Positions 26,553 to 35,200 of a stretch of DNA of 64,000 bases are shown one piece after another (the first letter of the stretch is position 1; each line of letters starts with the position of its first letter). Source of the DNA: Streptomyces fragilis. GTDB lineage: Bacteria; Actinomycetota; Actinomycetes; Streptomycetales; Streptomycetaceae. The position numbers were made by a program, and so were the translations under genes. The notes beneath the pieces are model-generated. The model did no database searches. It saw only the letters and a list, made by a program, of their open reading frames with translations, and was not told the origin of the DNA. The DNA is taken from positions 1,116,001 to 1,180,000 of the forward strand of contig NZ_BEVZ01000002.1 in assembly GCF_003112515.1 (NCBI RefSeq). Reading direction: 5' to 3'.

Positions 26553-27796
26553 GTGCCGAGAACCACGTCCATCCAGGTCACGCGGCATTTCGGTATTCAT
26601 GGAGAATGCCGCCGAGACGGTCGCGTCTGCGGATGTCGAGGTGGACGAGTGCGTCGGGTTCGAGTGGTTCCGGGAGTGGGCGTAGGGGAGCGGCGGCTGT
26701 GAGGGACCGGTGGGGTCGGTGCTGGTTGTAGAACTCCTCGTACTCGCCCAAGGCGTGTACGAGGTGGGCTTGGTTCCAGATGAGCGTGCGGTCGAGGAGT
26801 TCGCTTCTGCAGGATCGGATCCATCGCTCCATGAGCGCGTTCATGCGGGGCATCCTCACTCCGGTTTGATCGACCTCAATGCCCTCGCCGGCGAGCACGG
26901 CGTCGAACCCTGCCGGGTAACGCGCGTCGCGGTCCCGGATCAGGTATTTGATCTCCACTCCGGCGTCCTTGAGGTCCATGACGAGATTCCGGGCGACCTG
27001 AGTGACCCAGGCCGCGGAGGGGTGAGCGGTGACCCCGAGGATGCGGACGCGTCGGGTGGCGTGTTCGATCACCGCCAGTACGGTCAGGGTCGTGCCGGAG
27101 AGGGTCTTGGTTTCGAAGAAGTCGGCGGCCAGGATGGCTTCTGCTTGGGAGCGGAGGAAGGTGGCCCAGGTGGTGTGCTGCCGGTCTGGTACGGGTGGGA
27201 TGCCGTGTTCCTTGAGGATGCTCCATACGGTGGAGGCAGCGACCTTGATACCGAGGGCGGCGAGTTCGCCGTGTACGCGCCTGTATCCCCAGTCGGGGTT
27301 TTCCCTCACGAGGCGTAGGACCAGGACGCGAATGGAACGGATGGTGCGGGGCCGTCCCGGGTGCTTGGGGCGGGATGCCCTGGCGTGTCGGCGACGCAGG
27401 AGTTCGCGGTGCCAGCGCAGCAGGGTGTCGGGGGAGACGACCAGGTGGAGCCGGTGAAGCCGTGCCCGAGGCAGGCGGTGCAGCAGCGCGGCGAGTATTG
27501 CCCGGTCGGGCCAGGTCAGCCGGGGCTTGTCCGCCTGACGCTGCAGTACGGCGAGTTGGTGGCGGAGGGCGAGGATCTCCAGACTCTTCGCCCGCGCACT
27601 TATGGGCAACAGGCGCATGAGGCTGAAGAGAGTCGACCTGGCGAGGTAGAGCAGTCGTATCACCACAACCTGACATCCTCTCAGCGGACCGAAGCTGCTC
27701 CAACCAGTCCTTCCCGTGTGCTACGGGACGGTTGGCTGACTGTGGATCGCTTACCTCCTATCGGGCTGTGAGCAGCGCGGATGCAATATCCGGCAC
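26553..27796 (-). mobile_element. Insertion sequence with integrase-core transposase (type 1)
   Basis: The left end starts GTGCCGAGAACCACG at 26553 and the right end finishes GATGCAATATCCGGCAC at 27796, giving short imperfect inverted ends (GTGCCG). The same right-end sequence recurs near 31.9 and 58.3 kb, and left-end or internal pieces near 48.75 and 54.95 kb, which supports these borders. No target duplication is evident. Confidence 0.7.
26578..27666 (-). CDS. Integrase-core (rve, DDE) transposase
   Basis: The 362-residue protein has the N-terminal helix-turn-helix region (LEILALRHQLAVLQRQ), then the retroviral integrase core with acidic residues in AADFFETKT, IKYLIRDRDARYPAGFD and MNALMERWIRSCRSELLDR. 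The C-terminal HRPHRSLTAAAPLRPLPEP and GGILHEYRNAA are typical of streptomycete single-ORF IS. It appears intact and is the only intact copy of this type in the window. Confidence 0.88.
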   Translation of the reverse strand: MVIRLLYLARSTLFSLMRLLPISARAKSLEILALRHQLAVLQRQADKPRLTWPDRAILAALLHRLPRARLHRLHLVVSPDTLLRWHRELLRRRHARASRPKHPGRPRTIRSIRVLVLRLVRENPDWGYRRVHGELAALGIKVAASTVWSILKEHGIPPVPDRQHTTWATFLRSQAEAILAADFFETKTLSGTTLTVLAVIEHATRRVRILGVTAHPSAAWVTQVARNLVMDLKDAGVEIKYLIRDRDARYPAGFDAVLAGEGIEVDQTGVRMPRMNALMERWIRSCRSELLDRTLIWNQAHLVHALGEYEEFYNQHRPHRSLTAAAPLRPLPEPLEPDALVHLDIRRRDRLGGILHEYRNAA

Positions 27797-27852
27797 GCAC
27801 AACGCCCACCGCACCTGAGAAACTGATGGCGAGCCGAACCCCGGAGCCAACT

Positions 27853-28290
27853 ATGCGTAGAAGCCAGGCATTTGCGGTCACACTGGCAGCCGCAACACTC
27901 GTTGCCGCCTCGGCGTGCGGAGCCTCGGACGCGGGATCTTCCAGCAGTCCACCGCCGGGCGCGTCGGACACCGTGCGGAGCTATGTCAAGGCCCTCAACG
28001 ACCGTGATCCGAAGGCCCTGATCGCGGTGGGCGCCGCTCCCGACAAGCCGTGGTCGCGCCGGCAGGCGAGCAAGATCATTGATACCAAGGGAGGGAAGGG
28101 CCTCACCATCAGGAAGGCGCCCATCGAGTACGAGCAGATGGGCGACTACACGGGCAAGGCGACACTGACCGCCTCCGACAAGGGTGGGAAGACCGTGCGC
28201 GAAACGGTGGAGCTCATCCACGAGGACGGCCACTGGCACGTAATCCTCTTCGAGTGGCCGCAGAGCGACAAGGCCACCTCCGCGCCGTAG
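27853..28290 (+). CDS. Putative lipoprotein with NTF2-like fold
   Basis: The 145-residue protein has a lipoprotein signal (MRRSQAFAVTLAAATLVAASAC, lipobox Cys near 22) and a Ser/Pro spacer. A compact domain follows: DTVRSYVKALNDRDPKALIAVGA, then DYTGKATLTASD and EDGHWHVILFEW. The spacing of the two-strand hairpins resembles NTF2-like/DUF4878-like domains, which often act as extracytoplasmic ligand-binding modules. ATG 27853 has GGAG seven bases upstream; earlier in-frame codons lie in IS sequence. It sits between two IS elements and has its own terminator. Confidence 0.75.
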   Translation: MRRSQAFAVTLAAATLVAASACGASDAGSSSSPPPGASDTVRSYVKALNDRDPKALIAVGAAPDKPWSRRQASKIIDTKGGKGLTIRKAPIEYEQMGDYTGKATLTASDKGGKTVRETVELIHEDGHWHVILFEWPQSDKATSAP

Positions 28291-28305
28291 CCCTGCCGCA
28301 AACGC

Positions 28306-28339
28306 ATCGCCCGACCCTCGTCACTGAGGGTCGGGCGAT
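28306..28339 (+). terminator. Hairpin terminator after the lipoprotein gene
   Basis: Perfect 14-bp arms (ATCGCCCGACCCTC / GAGGGTCGGGCGAT) flank a 6-base loop, followed by a T-rich stretch (ATTCGTT), 16 bases after the stop codon. Confidence 0.8.
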
Positions 28340-28429
28340 ATTCGTTCCCCGGCCCGGGGCGCAGGGTCATTGCGTGTAGTCGGTCTGTCCGGGTTGATCA
28401 ACTGATCCCCAGGGCCGTGAGGGTGTGCC

Positions 28430-29669
28430 TGCCGAAAACTTCATCCGCGGAGGTCAAGCGGCATGGTGGTATTCGTGGAGGATGCCGCCGAGGCGGTCGC
28501 GCCGTCGGATGTTGAGGTGGGTGATCTGTTCTGGATCGCTGATCGGGGTCGGTAGCGGCTGGAGTGGTCGTGCGTTGGCGATGCCTTGGTGGGGGCGGTG
28601 CGAGTTGTAGAAGTCCTCGAACTCGCGCAGGGCGCGGAGGAGGTGCTGCTGGTTCCAGATGATGGTGTGGTCCAGCAGTTCGCGTCGGCAGGTCTGCACC
28701 CAGCGTTCCATGATCGAGTTCATCCTCGGCATCCGAACGCCACTGAGCATGACTTCGATCCCTGCGTCCTTCCGGATTGGCGTCGAACAACGCGGGGAAC
28801 TTGCCGTCCCGGTCCCGGATGATGAAGCGAGCCTGGCAGCCTGCGTCCTCGAGGTCCATGACCAGATTCTTGGCGACTTGCGCCATCCAGCGCGTGGTGG
28901 GGTGCGCGGTGGCCCCAGGACACGGACCCGACGGTTCGCGTGCTCGATCACCGCGAAGACATACAGCCGTGCTCCGGACTGGGGTGACCGTTTCGAAGAA
29001 GTCGCAGGCCAGCAGGGCGTCGGCCTGGGAGCGTCGAAAGGCCGCCCAGGTAGTGGGGCTAGGTTCGGGTGCCGGCTCGATCCCGGCCTGTTGCAGGATC
29101 TCCCACACGGTGGAGGCGGCGACCTTGATGCCCAGAGTGAGCAGTTCGCCGTGTATGCGCCGGTAGCCCCAGGTGCTGTTCTCCCGTGCGAGGCGGAGTA
29201 CGAGGACGCGTATGGAGTGCACGGTCCGCGGGCGACCAGGGCGCCTGGGTCGAGACCGTACGGCATGTTTCCGGGCGACCAGGTCACGATGCCAGCGCAT
29301 GACCGTCTCGGGGCGCACCAAGAGCCGCAGCCGGCGCAACCCGTCCATCGGGAGCCGGTGCAGCAACGCCGCCAGGAACGCCCGGTCGGGCACACCGAAT
29401 CGCGGCCGACCGGCGCCCAGTTGTCGCTCGAGCACCGTGATCTGATGCCGCAGGGCCAGGATCTCGATGTCCTTGGCCCGCTCGCTCATGGGTAGGAGGC
29501 GTAGTAGCGCCAGCGCATTGCTCACGCCGAGGTAGGCCAGTCGCAGGAGCACGAGGGTTAGGTTGCCGTCCCGCTCAAGTGCAGTGGAAGGTCTTGCCCC
29601 GGCACCGACCGTGAAGTTCCGTGGGGCGAGCCATCGGTCTCCTACCTGGGCGGATGAGGTTTTCGGCAA
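28430..29669 (-). mobile_element. Insertion sequence with broken integrase-core transposase (type 2)
   Basis: Inverted ends TGCCGAAAACTTCATCCGC (28430-28448) and GCGGATGAGGTTTTCGGCA (29651-29669) match at 18 of 19 positions and delimit 1240 bp. The right end lies immediately before a truncated short-chain dehydrogenase fragment. Confidence 0.8.
28454..29552 (-). pseudogene. Frameshifted integrase-core transposase
   Basis: Similarity to the intact type 1 transposase is clear along the whole length (ALLRLLPMSERAKDIEILALRH at the start; HRPHQGIANARPLQ and GGILHEYHHAA at the end) but the frame changes about three times: near VCLRGDR/LYVFAVIEHANRR, near GPPRTPP/ATAHPTTRW, and near FDANPEGRR/AGIEVMLSGVRMPRMN. 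Any product would be dead. It may still move in trans. Confidence 0.85.
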
Positions 29670-29981
29670 GGGCAGATCCACATGCTCAGCGAGTCAATCC
29701 GGCTGCAGTTCGCCGGCACCTCGGTCAAGGTCGTGGAACTCGTGCCGCCGGCCGTGCGCACCGCTCTGCGGCCGGGACATGAGGACAACGAACTCGCCAT
29801 GCCACTGGCCGAGTTCGTGGCCGAGACCGTCGCTCTGCTGGAAACGCACCCCGACGCGAAGGAGATCCAGGTCGAGCGGGTGAAGTTCCTGCGCTACGGC
29901 GAGGCCCGCGGCGACTACGACCAGGTCGTCGCGACGATCAACGCCTCCGAGCCGCACGGCAAGCAGCCCGGCGGGGTCTGA
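29670..29981 (+). pseudogene. C-terminal fragment of a short-chain dehydrogenase (DltE-like SDR)
   Basis: About 99 residues remain: MLSESIRLQFAGTSVKVVELVPPAVRTALRPG matches the region after the catalytic YxxxK of SDRs, and EFVAETVALLETHPDAKEIQVERVKFLRYGEARG the C-terminal helix. The Rossmann N terminus and catalytic Tyr are missing. The fragment begins right at the right end of the type 2 IS, which probably removed the rest. Confidence 0.75.
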
Positions 29982-30098
29982 CCTCCGACATCCCCGGCCT
30001 TCGGCCGAGTCACCCGCCAGGACCACGGGCTCACGGGCCCGGTCCACCCGGTGTGGTACGCGCAGCCCACCGAACGAGGCAACTCCGCCTTCCCGTGG

Positions 30099-30900
30099 CG
30101 GTCTTGGCGGACCGCGAGGCGTCCGCCGTACGGACGGTGCCCACGCCCGTCCGTACAGCGGTCACGCCTGCGTACGGCAAGCCGCCACATCACAGGCCAC
30201 GAGGGCTGTGGCGGCCGCTGCAGGAAACCGGTGGGCGATCGTCAGACGACGGGAGTCTTGGTGATCCTCAGGTCGTAGGCGAGGGCGTTGTCGCACTGAA
30301 GGGGTGCCCTCTCGCCGAAGGCCTTGATGGTGAGGCGAGTGCTGATGTCCTGATGTGTCCCTGTCGTGACGATGCGATATCCCGCGTCGTACATCTCGTC
30401 GCTGTACGGCGTCGGTTCGCCAACAGGAGCGTAGCGACCGTGGACGACGGCACTGCTGGCGGACTCGACACGCCCGTCGACAGGCGAGATGGGCACCACG
30501 GTCCGGATCGCGCCATGATTGAAAAGCTTCTCGGGCTGGGCAGCGCCCGCGTACTCCGACTCGGCGCTGCTGATCACCACTTGGGTGTGGTTGCCGTGCA
30601 CGGAGTTGCTGTACAGCGACACATATACGGTGCCGTACCGCTCCAGCTGCGCGGTGCACTCCACCACATGCCCCTTTTCGTAAGTGGTCACCGGCTCGGT
30701 GCCTGAAGCCTGCGGTGCTGCTTGTGCGGCCCCCGTGAGGCCGAGCGAGAGGAGCGTCGCGCACGCCCCAGCCACTGCACGCATCCGGCTTCTGGTCATG
30801 AGCAACTCCCCCATAGTGTTCAACGCTTCACCCAGGTAGACGATCGGCGGGCCGTGAAGTTGTAGAGCAATGAGATCTCAACTTTGGAGCACGGCAGTTA
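30099..30900. repeat. About 800-bp inverted duplication, copy A
   Basis: This block, containing a secreted-protein gene with both flanks, is nearly identical in reverse orientation to 56641-57441. Similarity starts near GTCTTGGCGGACCGCGAGG and ends near GGCAGTTA. Confidence 0.85.
30242..30799 (-). CDS. Secreted protein of unknown function (duplicated locus, copy A)
   Basis: The 185-residue protein has a signal peptide (MTRSRMRAVAGACATLLSLG, cleavage near AQA-AP). The mature part has two cysteines (VVECTAQLERY and PLQCDNALAYD), which could form a disulfide, and a beta-rich look with no membrane helix after the signal. I do not recognise the family. ATG 30799 has GGGGGAG seven bases upstream. 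Copy B at 56742-57299 differs by three residues (G/D, N/S and P/L). Confidence 0.75.
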   Translation of the reverse strand: MTRSRMRAVAGACATLLSLGLTGAAQAAPQASGTEPVTTYEKGHVVECTAQLERYGTVYVSLYSNSVHGNHTQVVISSAESEYAGAAQPEKLFNHGAIRTVVPISPVDGRVESASSAVVHGRYAPVGEPTPYSDEMYDAGYRIVTTGTHQDISTRLTIKAFGERAPLQCDNALAYDLRITKTPVV

Positions 30901-31757
30901 CAGGCATCTCATTTGGCCGAGTAGGCTGCTGCCGTGGCGGGGATTGTTGAGCGGCTGGTGCCGGATGAGCTGTTGGAGTTGTTCCTGCGGGTGGTGCCGG
31001 AGGTGCCGTCGCGGCCGCAGGGTGGCGGCCGGCGTCGTCACGGCGACCGAAAGGTCCTGGCGGCGATCGTGTTCGTGGCGACATCGGGCTGCACGTGGCA
31101 GCAGCTGCCCGCAGCGTCGTTCGGTCCGTCCGGTGCAACGGCCCACCGCCGGTTCACCGAATGGACCAAGGTCCGGGTGTGGGCCAAACTCCACCGCCTG
31201 GTCATCGACGAACTCGGCTCCCGCGGCGACCTGGACTGGTCCCGTTGCGCGATCGACTCGGTCAACATGCGGGCCCTGAAAAGAGGGACCTGACAGGTCC
31301 GAATCCTGTCGACCGGGGCAAGTACGGATCGAAGATCCATCTGATCACCGAGCGGACCGGTCTGCCCCTGTCCGTCGGCATCTCCGGCGCCAACGTCCAC
31401 GACAGCCAGGCCCTGATCCCGCTCGTGAAGGGCATACCCCCGATCCGATCCCGCCGAGGACCCCGCCGCCGCAAGCCCGGCAAGCTCCACGGCGACAAGG
31501 GCTACGACTACCGCCACCTGCGGCAATGGCTGGCACGGCGAGGCATCCGGCACCGCATCGCCCGCAAGGGCGTCGAGACCTCACAGCGTGCTGGGCCGAC
31601 ACCGCTGGACGATCGAGCGGACCATGGCGTGGCTCGCCGGCTGCCGCCGACTTCACCGCCGCTAGGAACGCAAGGCCGAGCACTTCCTCGCCTTCACCAG
31701 CCTCGCCTGCACCCTCATCTGCTACCGCCGACTCGCCAAATGAGATGACTTGTTAGG
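30901..31757 (+). mobile_element. IS5-like element remnant
   Basis: CATCTCATTTGGCC-GAGTAGG on the left and the reverse complement of CGACTCGCCAAATGAGATG on the right bracket the broken IS5-type transposase. The borders are approximate. It lies directly against the inverted-duplication block. Confidence 0.55.
30934..31745 (+). pseudogene. IS5-family (IS427-like) transposase, inactivated
   Basis: The first frame encodes the DUF4096-type N terminus (VERLVPDELLELFLRVVPE, ATSGCTWQQLPAASFGPSGATAHRRFTEW) to a stop after DSVNMRALKRGT. A -1 shift at CTGAAAAGAGGG would join it to LTGPNPVDRGKYGSKIHLITERTGLPL, as in IS that use programmed frameshifting. Further on an extra base near 31590 and an in-frame TAG in LHRR*ERKAEHFLAF break the frame. 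The element's ends carry inverted CATCTCATTTGGC motifs (near 30903 and 31735). Confidence 0.8.
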
Positions 31758-31954
31758 AGCTGACGTTGCTGAACGCGGCCGACGCGGCTATCGCCCGCAG
31801 CCGGCGCACCGGCCGCGGTGTCCTCCTCGTTCCCCAAGGGACGAGGTTCCCGACGAGCAACACCCAGGGCAAGTGGGCCAGTAATACCCGGATCAAGCTG
31901 TGAGCAGCGCGGACGCATTCGGCACCCACTAGGTTGGAGAGAGCTCCTGGAGTG

Positions 31955-32266
31955 CTAGTTACTCCTGGCGGGACCAGCTGCATGTGGGGTCGACCAGACT
32001 GCGTCGCGCCAAGCCTGCTCGAATTCTTCCTCGTCGATGACGTGTGCGGCGAACTCCGGTTGCGCCGCTACATCCTCGATGTTGCCCATGGGGATCTCGC
32101 TCAGACCGATCTCGCCGGTCTCGTGGAATGCGTCAGCTTTCAATTGCCGACCATCCCGGTAGTGTTGGATCTTGCGGACCTCGTATCCGGTGTCGTCGAT
32201 CTCGCTGTACAACCTAGTGGGTTCCTCCTGAAAGTCGTGCAGCCAGTCAACTTTCCAGTGCTTCAT
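31955..32266 (-). CDS. Putative immunity protein of the RHS toxin (DUF6881-like)
   Basis: The 103-residue soluble protein begins MKHWKVDWLHDFQEEPTRLYSEIDD and continues YEVRKIQHYRDGR and IPMGNIEDVAAQPEFAAHVIDEEEFEQAW. It is acidic and starts three bases after the toxin stop, the normal place for the cognate immunity gene of a polymorphic toxin. The opening resembles DUF6881-type small proteins found in toxin/immunity neighbourhoods, but that match is from memory. Function is inferred from position. Confidence 0.65.
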   Translation of the reverse strand: MKHWKVDWLHDFQEEPTRLYSEIDDTGYEVRKIQHYRDGRQLKADAFHETGEIGLSEIPMGNIEDVAAQPEFAAHVIDEEEFEQAWRDAVWSTPHAAGPARSN

Positions 32267-32269
32267 TTC

Positions 32270-35200
32270 TCAGTTCTTTCCGTGGTTCACGATGCGTCCC
32301 GTCAGGTCGAGCGACCCATCATTGGGGATCAGGAAGACGTCGGGGCGCTCAACTCCTCGCAGTACTTCAAGCCCTCTGACGTCGATTTCGATGAAATGGG
32401 TGTATTTGTGGCCCGCGTAGGGGACTCGAAGGAAGGCGTACGAAAGCTGGCCAGCAGTTTTAGTTCCTGGCTGAATATCGGAGAGGTATTGACCGTCTCC
32501 AAAACGCGCATCCTTCGGATTCTCAGCTTTGAGTGACGCGTATAGCTCATTGCTTTCGAGTATCTTCTCGTACGAGCTTTCTCTTGTGTAATGGTACAAG
32601 GTGCCCAGTTCTTCTTCGGGCACGCGTTGCACGCGGTAGGGGCACTCGTTCGGTGCCAGGCCGAGCGGATCGCTCCACGTGTTCGGGTTGTCCACGTAGG
32701 TGACTGGGTTCGGTGCGGGTGCGAGGCCTAGCGGGTCGGGAGTCGCGTAGCGGCCTGTCTCCGGGTCGTAATGACGAAACAGGTTGTAATGAAGGCCGCT
32801 TTCGGGGTCGTAATACTGACCGGGGAAACGGAGAGGGGTGTAGGCGCTACTGTCCCGGGTCCAAGCGGTGGCACCCCAGAGGGTCGAGCAGGTGCGCCAA
32901 ACTATGCCTCCAGACTCGTCGATGAGTTCTGTCGGAGCGCCGACCAGATCGGTGGCTATGGCGAAGAACCGTCGGTCGATCTCCTCCTGCCTGCTGTCGG
33001 AGGTCAAGAGGCGTTCGGTCTGAGTCAGGGGTGCGAGGCCCTGATGGTCCCACGTGAGTGCGACTGTGTGCGGGATATCAAGACGTTGTTCCGTCTGTTC
33101 GCACAGAGTGAGGCCGTCCCAGGTGAACCGCACCTCATCCACCACTGTCGTGCCGTCGTCCGCGAGGCGTTGCTTTGCGGTGCGGCGGCCCAACGGGTCG
33201 TATCGATAACGCCAACGCGTTCCGTCGGGGGTTATGACGCATGTCAGGCGGTTCTCGGTATCCCACTCGTAGCGCCAGGTGTCCGGTTTGCGGGACAGGC
33301 GGGTCTTCTGCCTCAGGATGATGCGGCCGAGGGCGTCATGTTCGAATCGGACGCCTCCTGCATGGGTGATGGTGGTGCCGCTGTAGTTGCGGGAACCAGT
33401 GGCCTCGCTGGAGGGGTGCCATTGCGGCCAGGATGCAGAGGTCTGGTTGCCCGTGCTGTCGTACGCGTAGTGCTCCGTCCAGCCCGGGGCCCGGACGGCA
33501 GTTACCCGGCCAAGAGGATCGAGGTCGAAGGCGCGGGGACCGTTCAGCCCATCCGTGACGGAGAGTAGATGTCCGTCGGCGCGGTAGGCGTAGGAACGGC
33601 TGTTGACGGTGTGCCCCTCGGAGGTTATGCACCGCATGACGAGCCGCCCGGTCTCGTCCCAGGCGGACGTCATCTGGATTGCGTTCCCAAAGGCGCGGAC
33701 GACTTCTCGGCCCTCGGCGTCGTAGGAGAAGTCGATCTCCCTGTCGCCCGTGATCAGTTGTCTGGTAAGTCCGTCTGGGGCGTACGTGTACCGAGTGATG
33801 TGGCCGGTGGGAGTGATACGGCGGGTTCGTCGCCCGAGCTTGTCGTACGAATAGGTCAGAGGGCGCCCGTCCACCAGTTCAGTCTTGACCTGCCCTGCAC
33901 GGTCGTACTGGTAGCGGAGCTGAGAATCCGGACCGAGCGCCTCCACGAGCCGGCCCGCGCGGTCGTAGCCGAAGATCGTGACCTGACCTCCGGCCTCCTT
34001 ACGAATGACCCGGCCGAGTTGATCGTGTTCGAAGGCGACGGTGGCGCCGAGGGCGTCGGCCCGGGTGGTCAGTTGTCCGGCCGCGTCGAGACGGTAGCTG
34101 ATGGTGCGTCCGTCGAAGTCGGTCTCGGAGGTGAGTCGGCCTGCAGCGTCGTAGTCGTAGGTCCAGGTGAGCCCCTGCGGGTCGGTGACCTGGGTGAGGC
34201 GCAGGTCGGAGTTGTGCCGGAACTGATAGCGGGCACCGTCCGGACCGGTACGGGCCGTGAGCAGGTCGAAGTGGGTGTATTCGAAACGTGCGACACCGCC
34301 GTTCGAGTCGGTGTGTGTGAGGCAGTTGCCCTCGCCGTCGTAGGTCCATGACTCGGTGGTTCCGGAGGGATTGGTCCGGCTCACCAATTGGCCGTCGGCG
34401 CTCCACGTGAGACGGGTGGTGCCTCCCACGGGATCGGTGACGCGGAGCGGGCGGCCGAGTGCGTCGCGTTCCAGGCGGCTGGTGCTGCCGACCGGGTCGG
34501 TGACCTCCATGGGCAGACCGAGTGGGTTGCAGCGCACAGTGGTGGTGGCGCCGAGTGCATCGGTGACCGAGGTGAGGCAGCCGGCGCGGTCGTAGGTGTA
34601 GCGCGTCGTGGAGCCGACCGGGTCGGTGACGGACGTGCGGTTTCCGTGGTTGTCGAACGACTGCTGGATGCGGGCTCCGTCCGGGGCGGTGATCTCCACG
34701 GGCAAACCGAGCGAGTCGCGCAACGTGCGGAGCTCGCTTCCGTCTGGTCGGGTGACACCGACCGGCCGGCCCTCCTCGTCGTAGTTGAAGGTAGTGGTCC
34801 GGCCCAGGGGGTCGGTGCGACTGAGTAGCTTGCCGTGGTCGTCGTAAACGAAGCGCGTGGTATGGCCGAGGGGGTCGGTGGTGGCGATCACCCGGCATCG
34901 GTGGTCGATCAGGTGGCGGGTGGTGTGGCCTTCGGCGGTGGTGAGCCTGGTGGTGCGGTGGCCGGTGTCGGGGTCGGGCTCGGTGTAGGCCAACGTGACC
35001 TGGAGATGGCCACCACTGCCGCCTTCGGCGACGACGCGGTCGTGGTCGTCGTAGGTGTAGTCGTAGCGGCTGTTGTTGGAGTCGATCCAGGCGGTGACGC
35101 GGCGTCGGTCGTCATAGAGGAAGGTGGTGGTGGCGCCGGAGGGCTTGGTGACGGCGGTGAGGTTGCCGTCGGGGTCGTAGCCGTAGGACATGAGCGGCAG

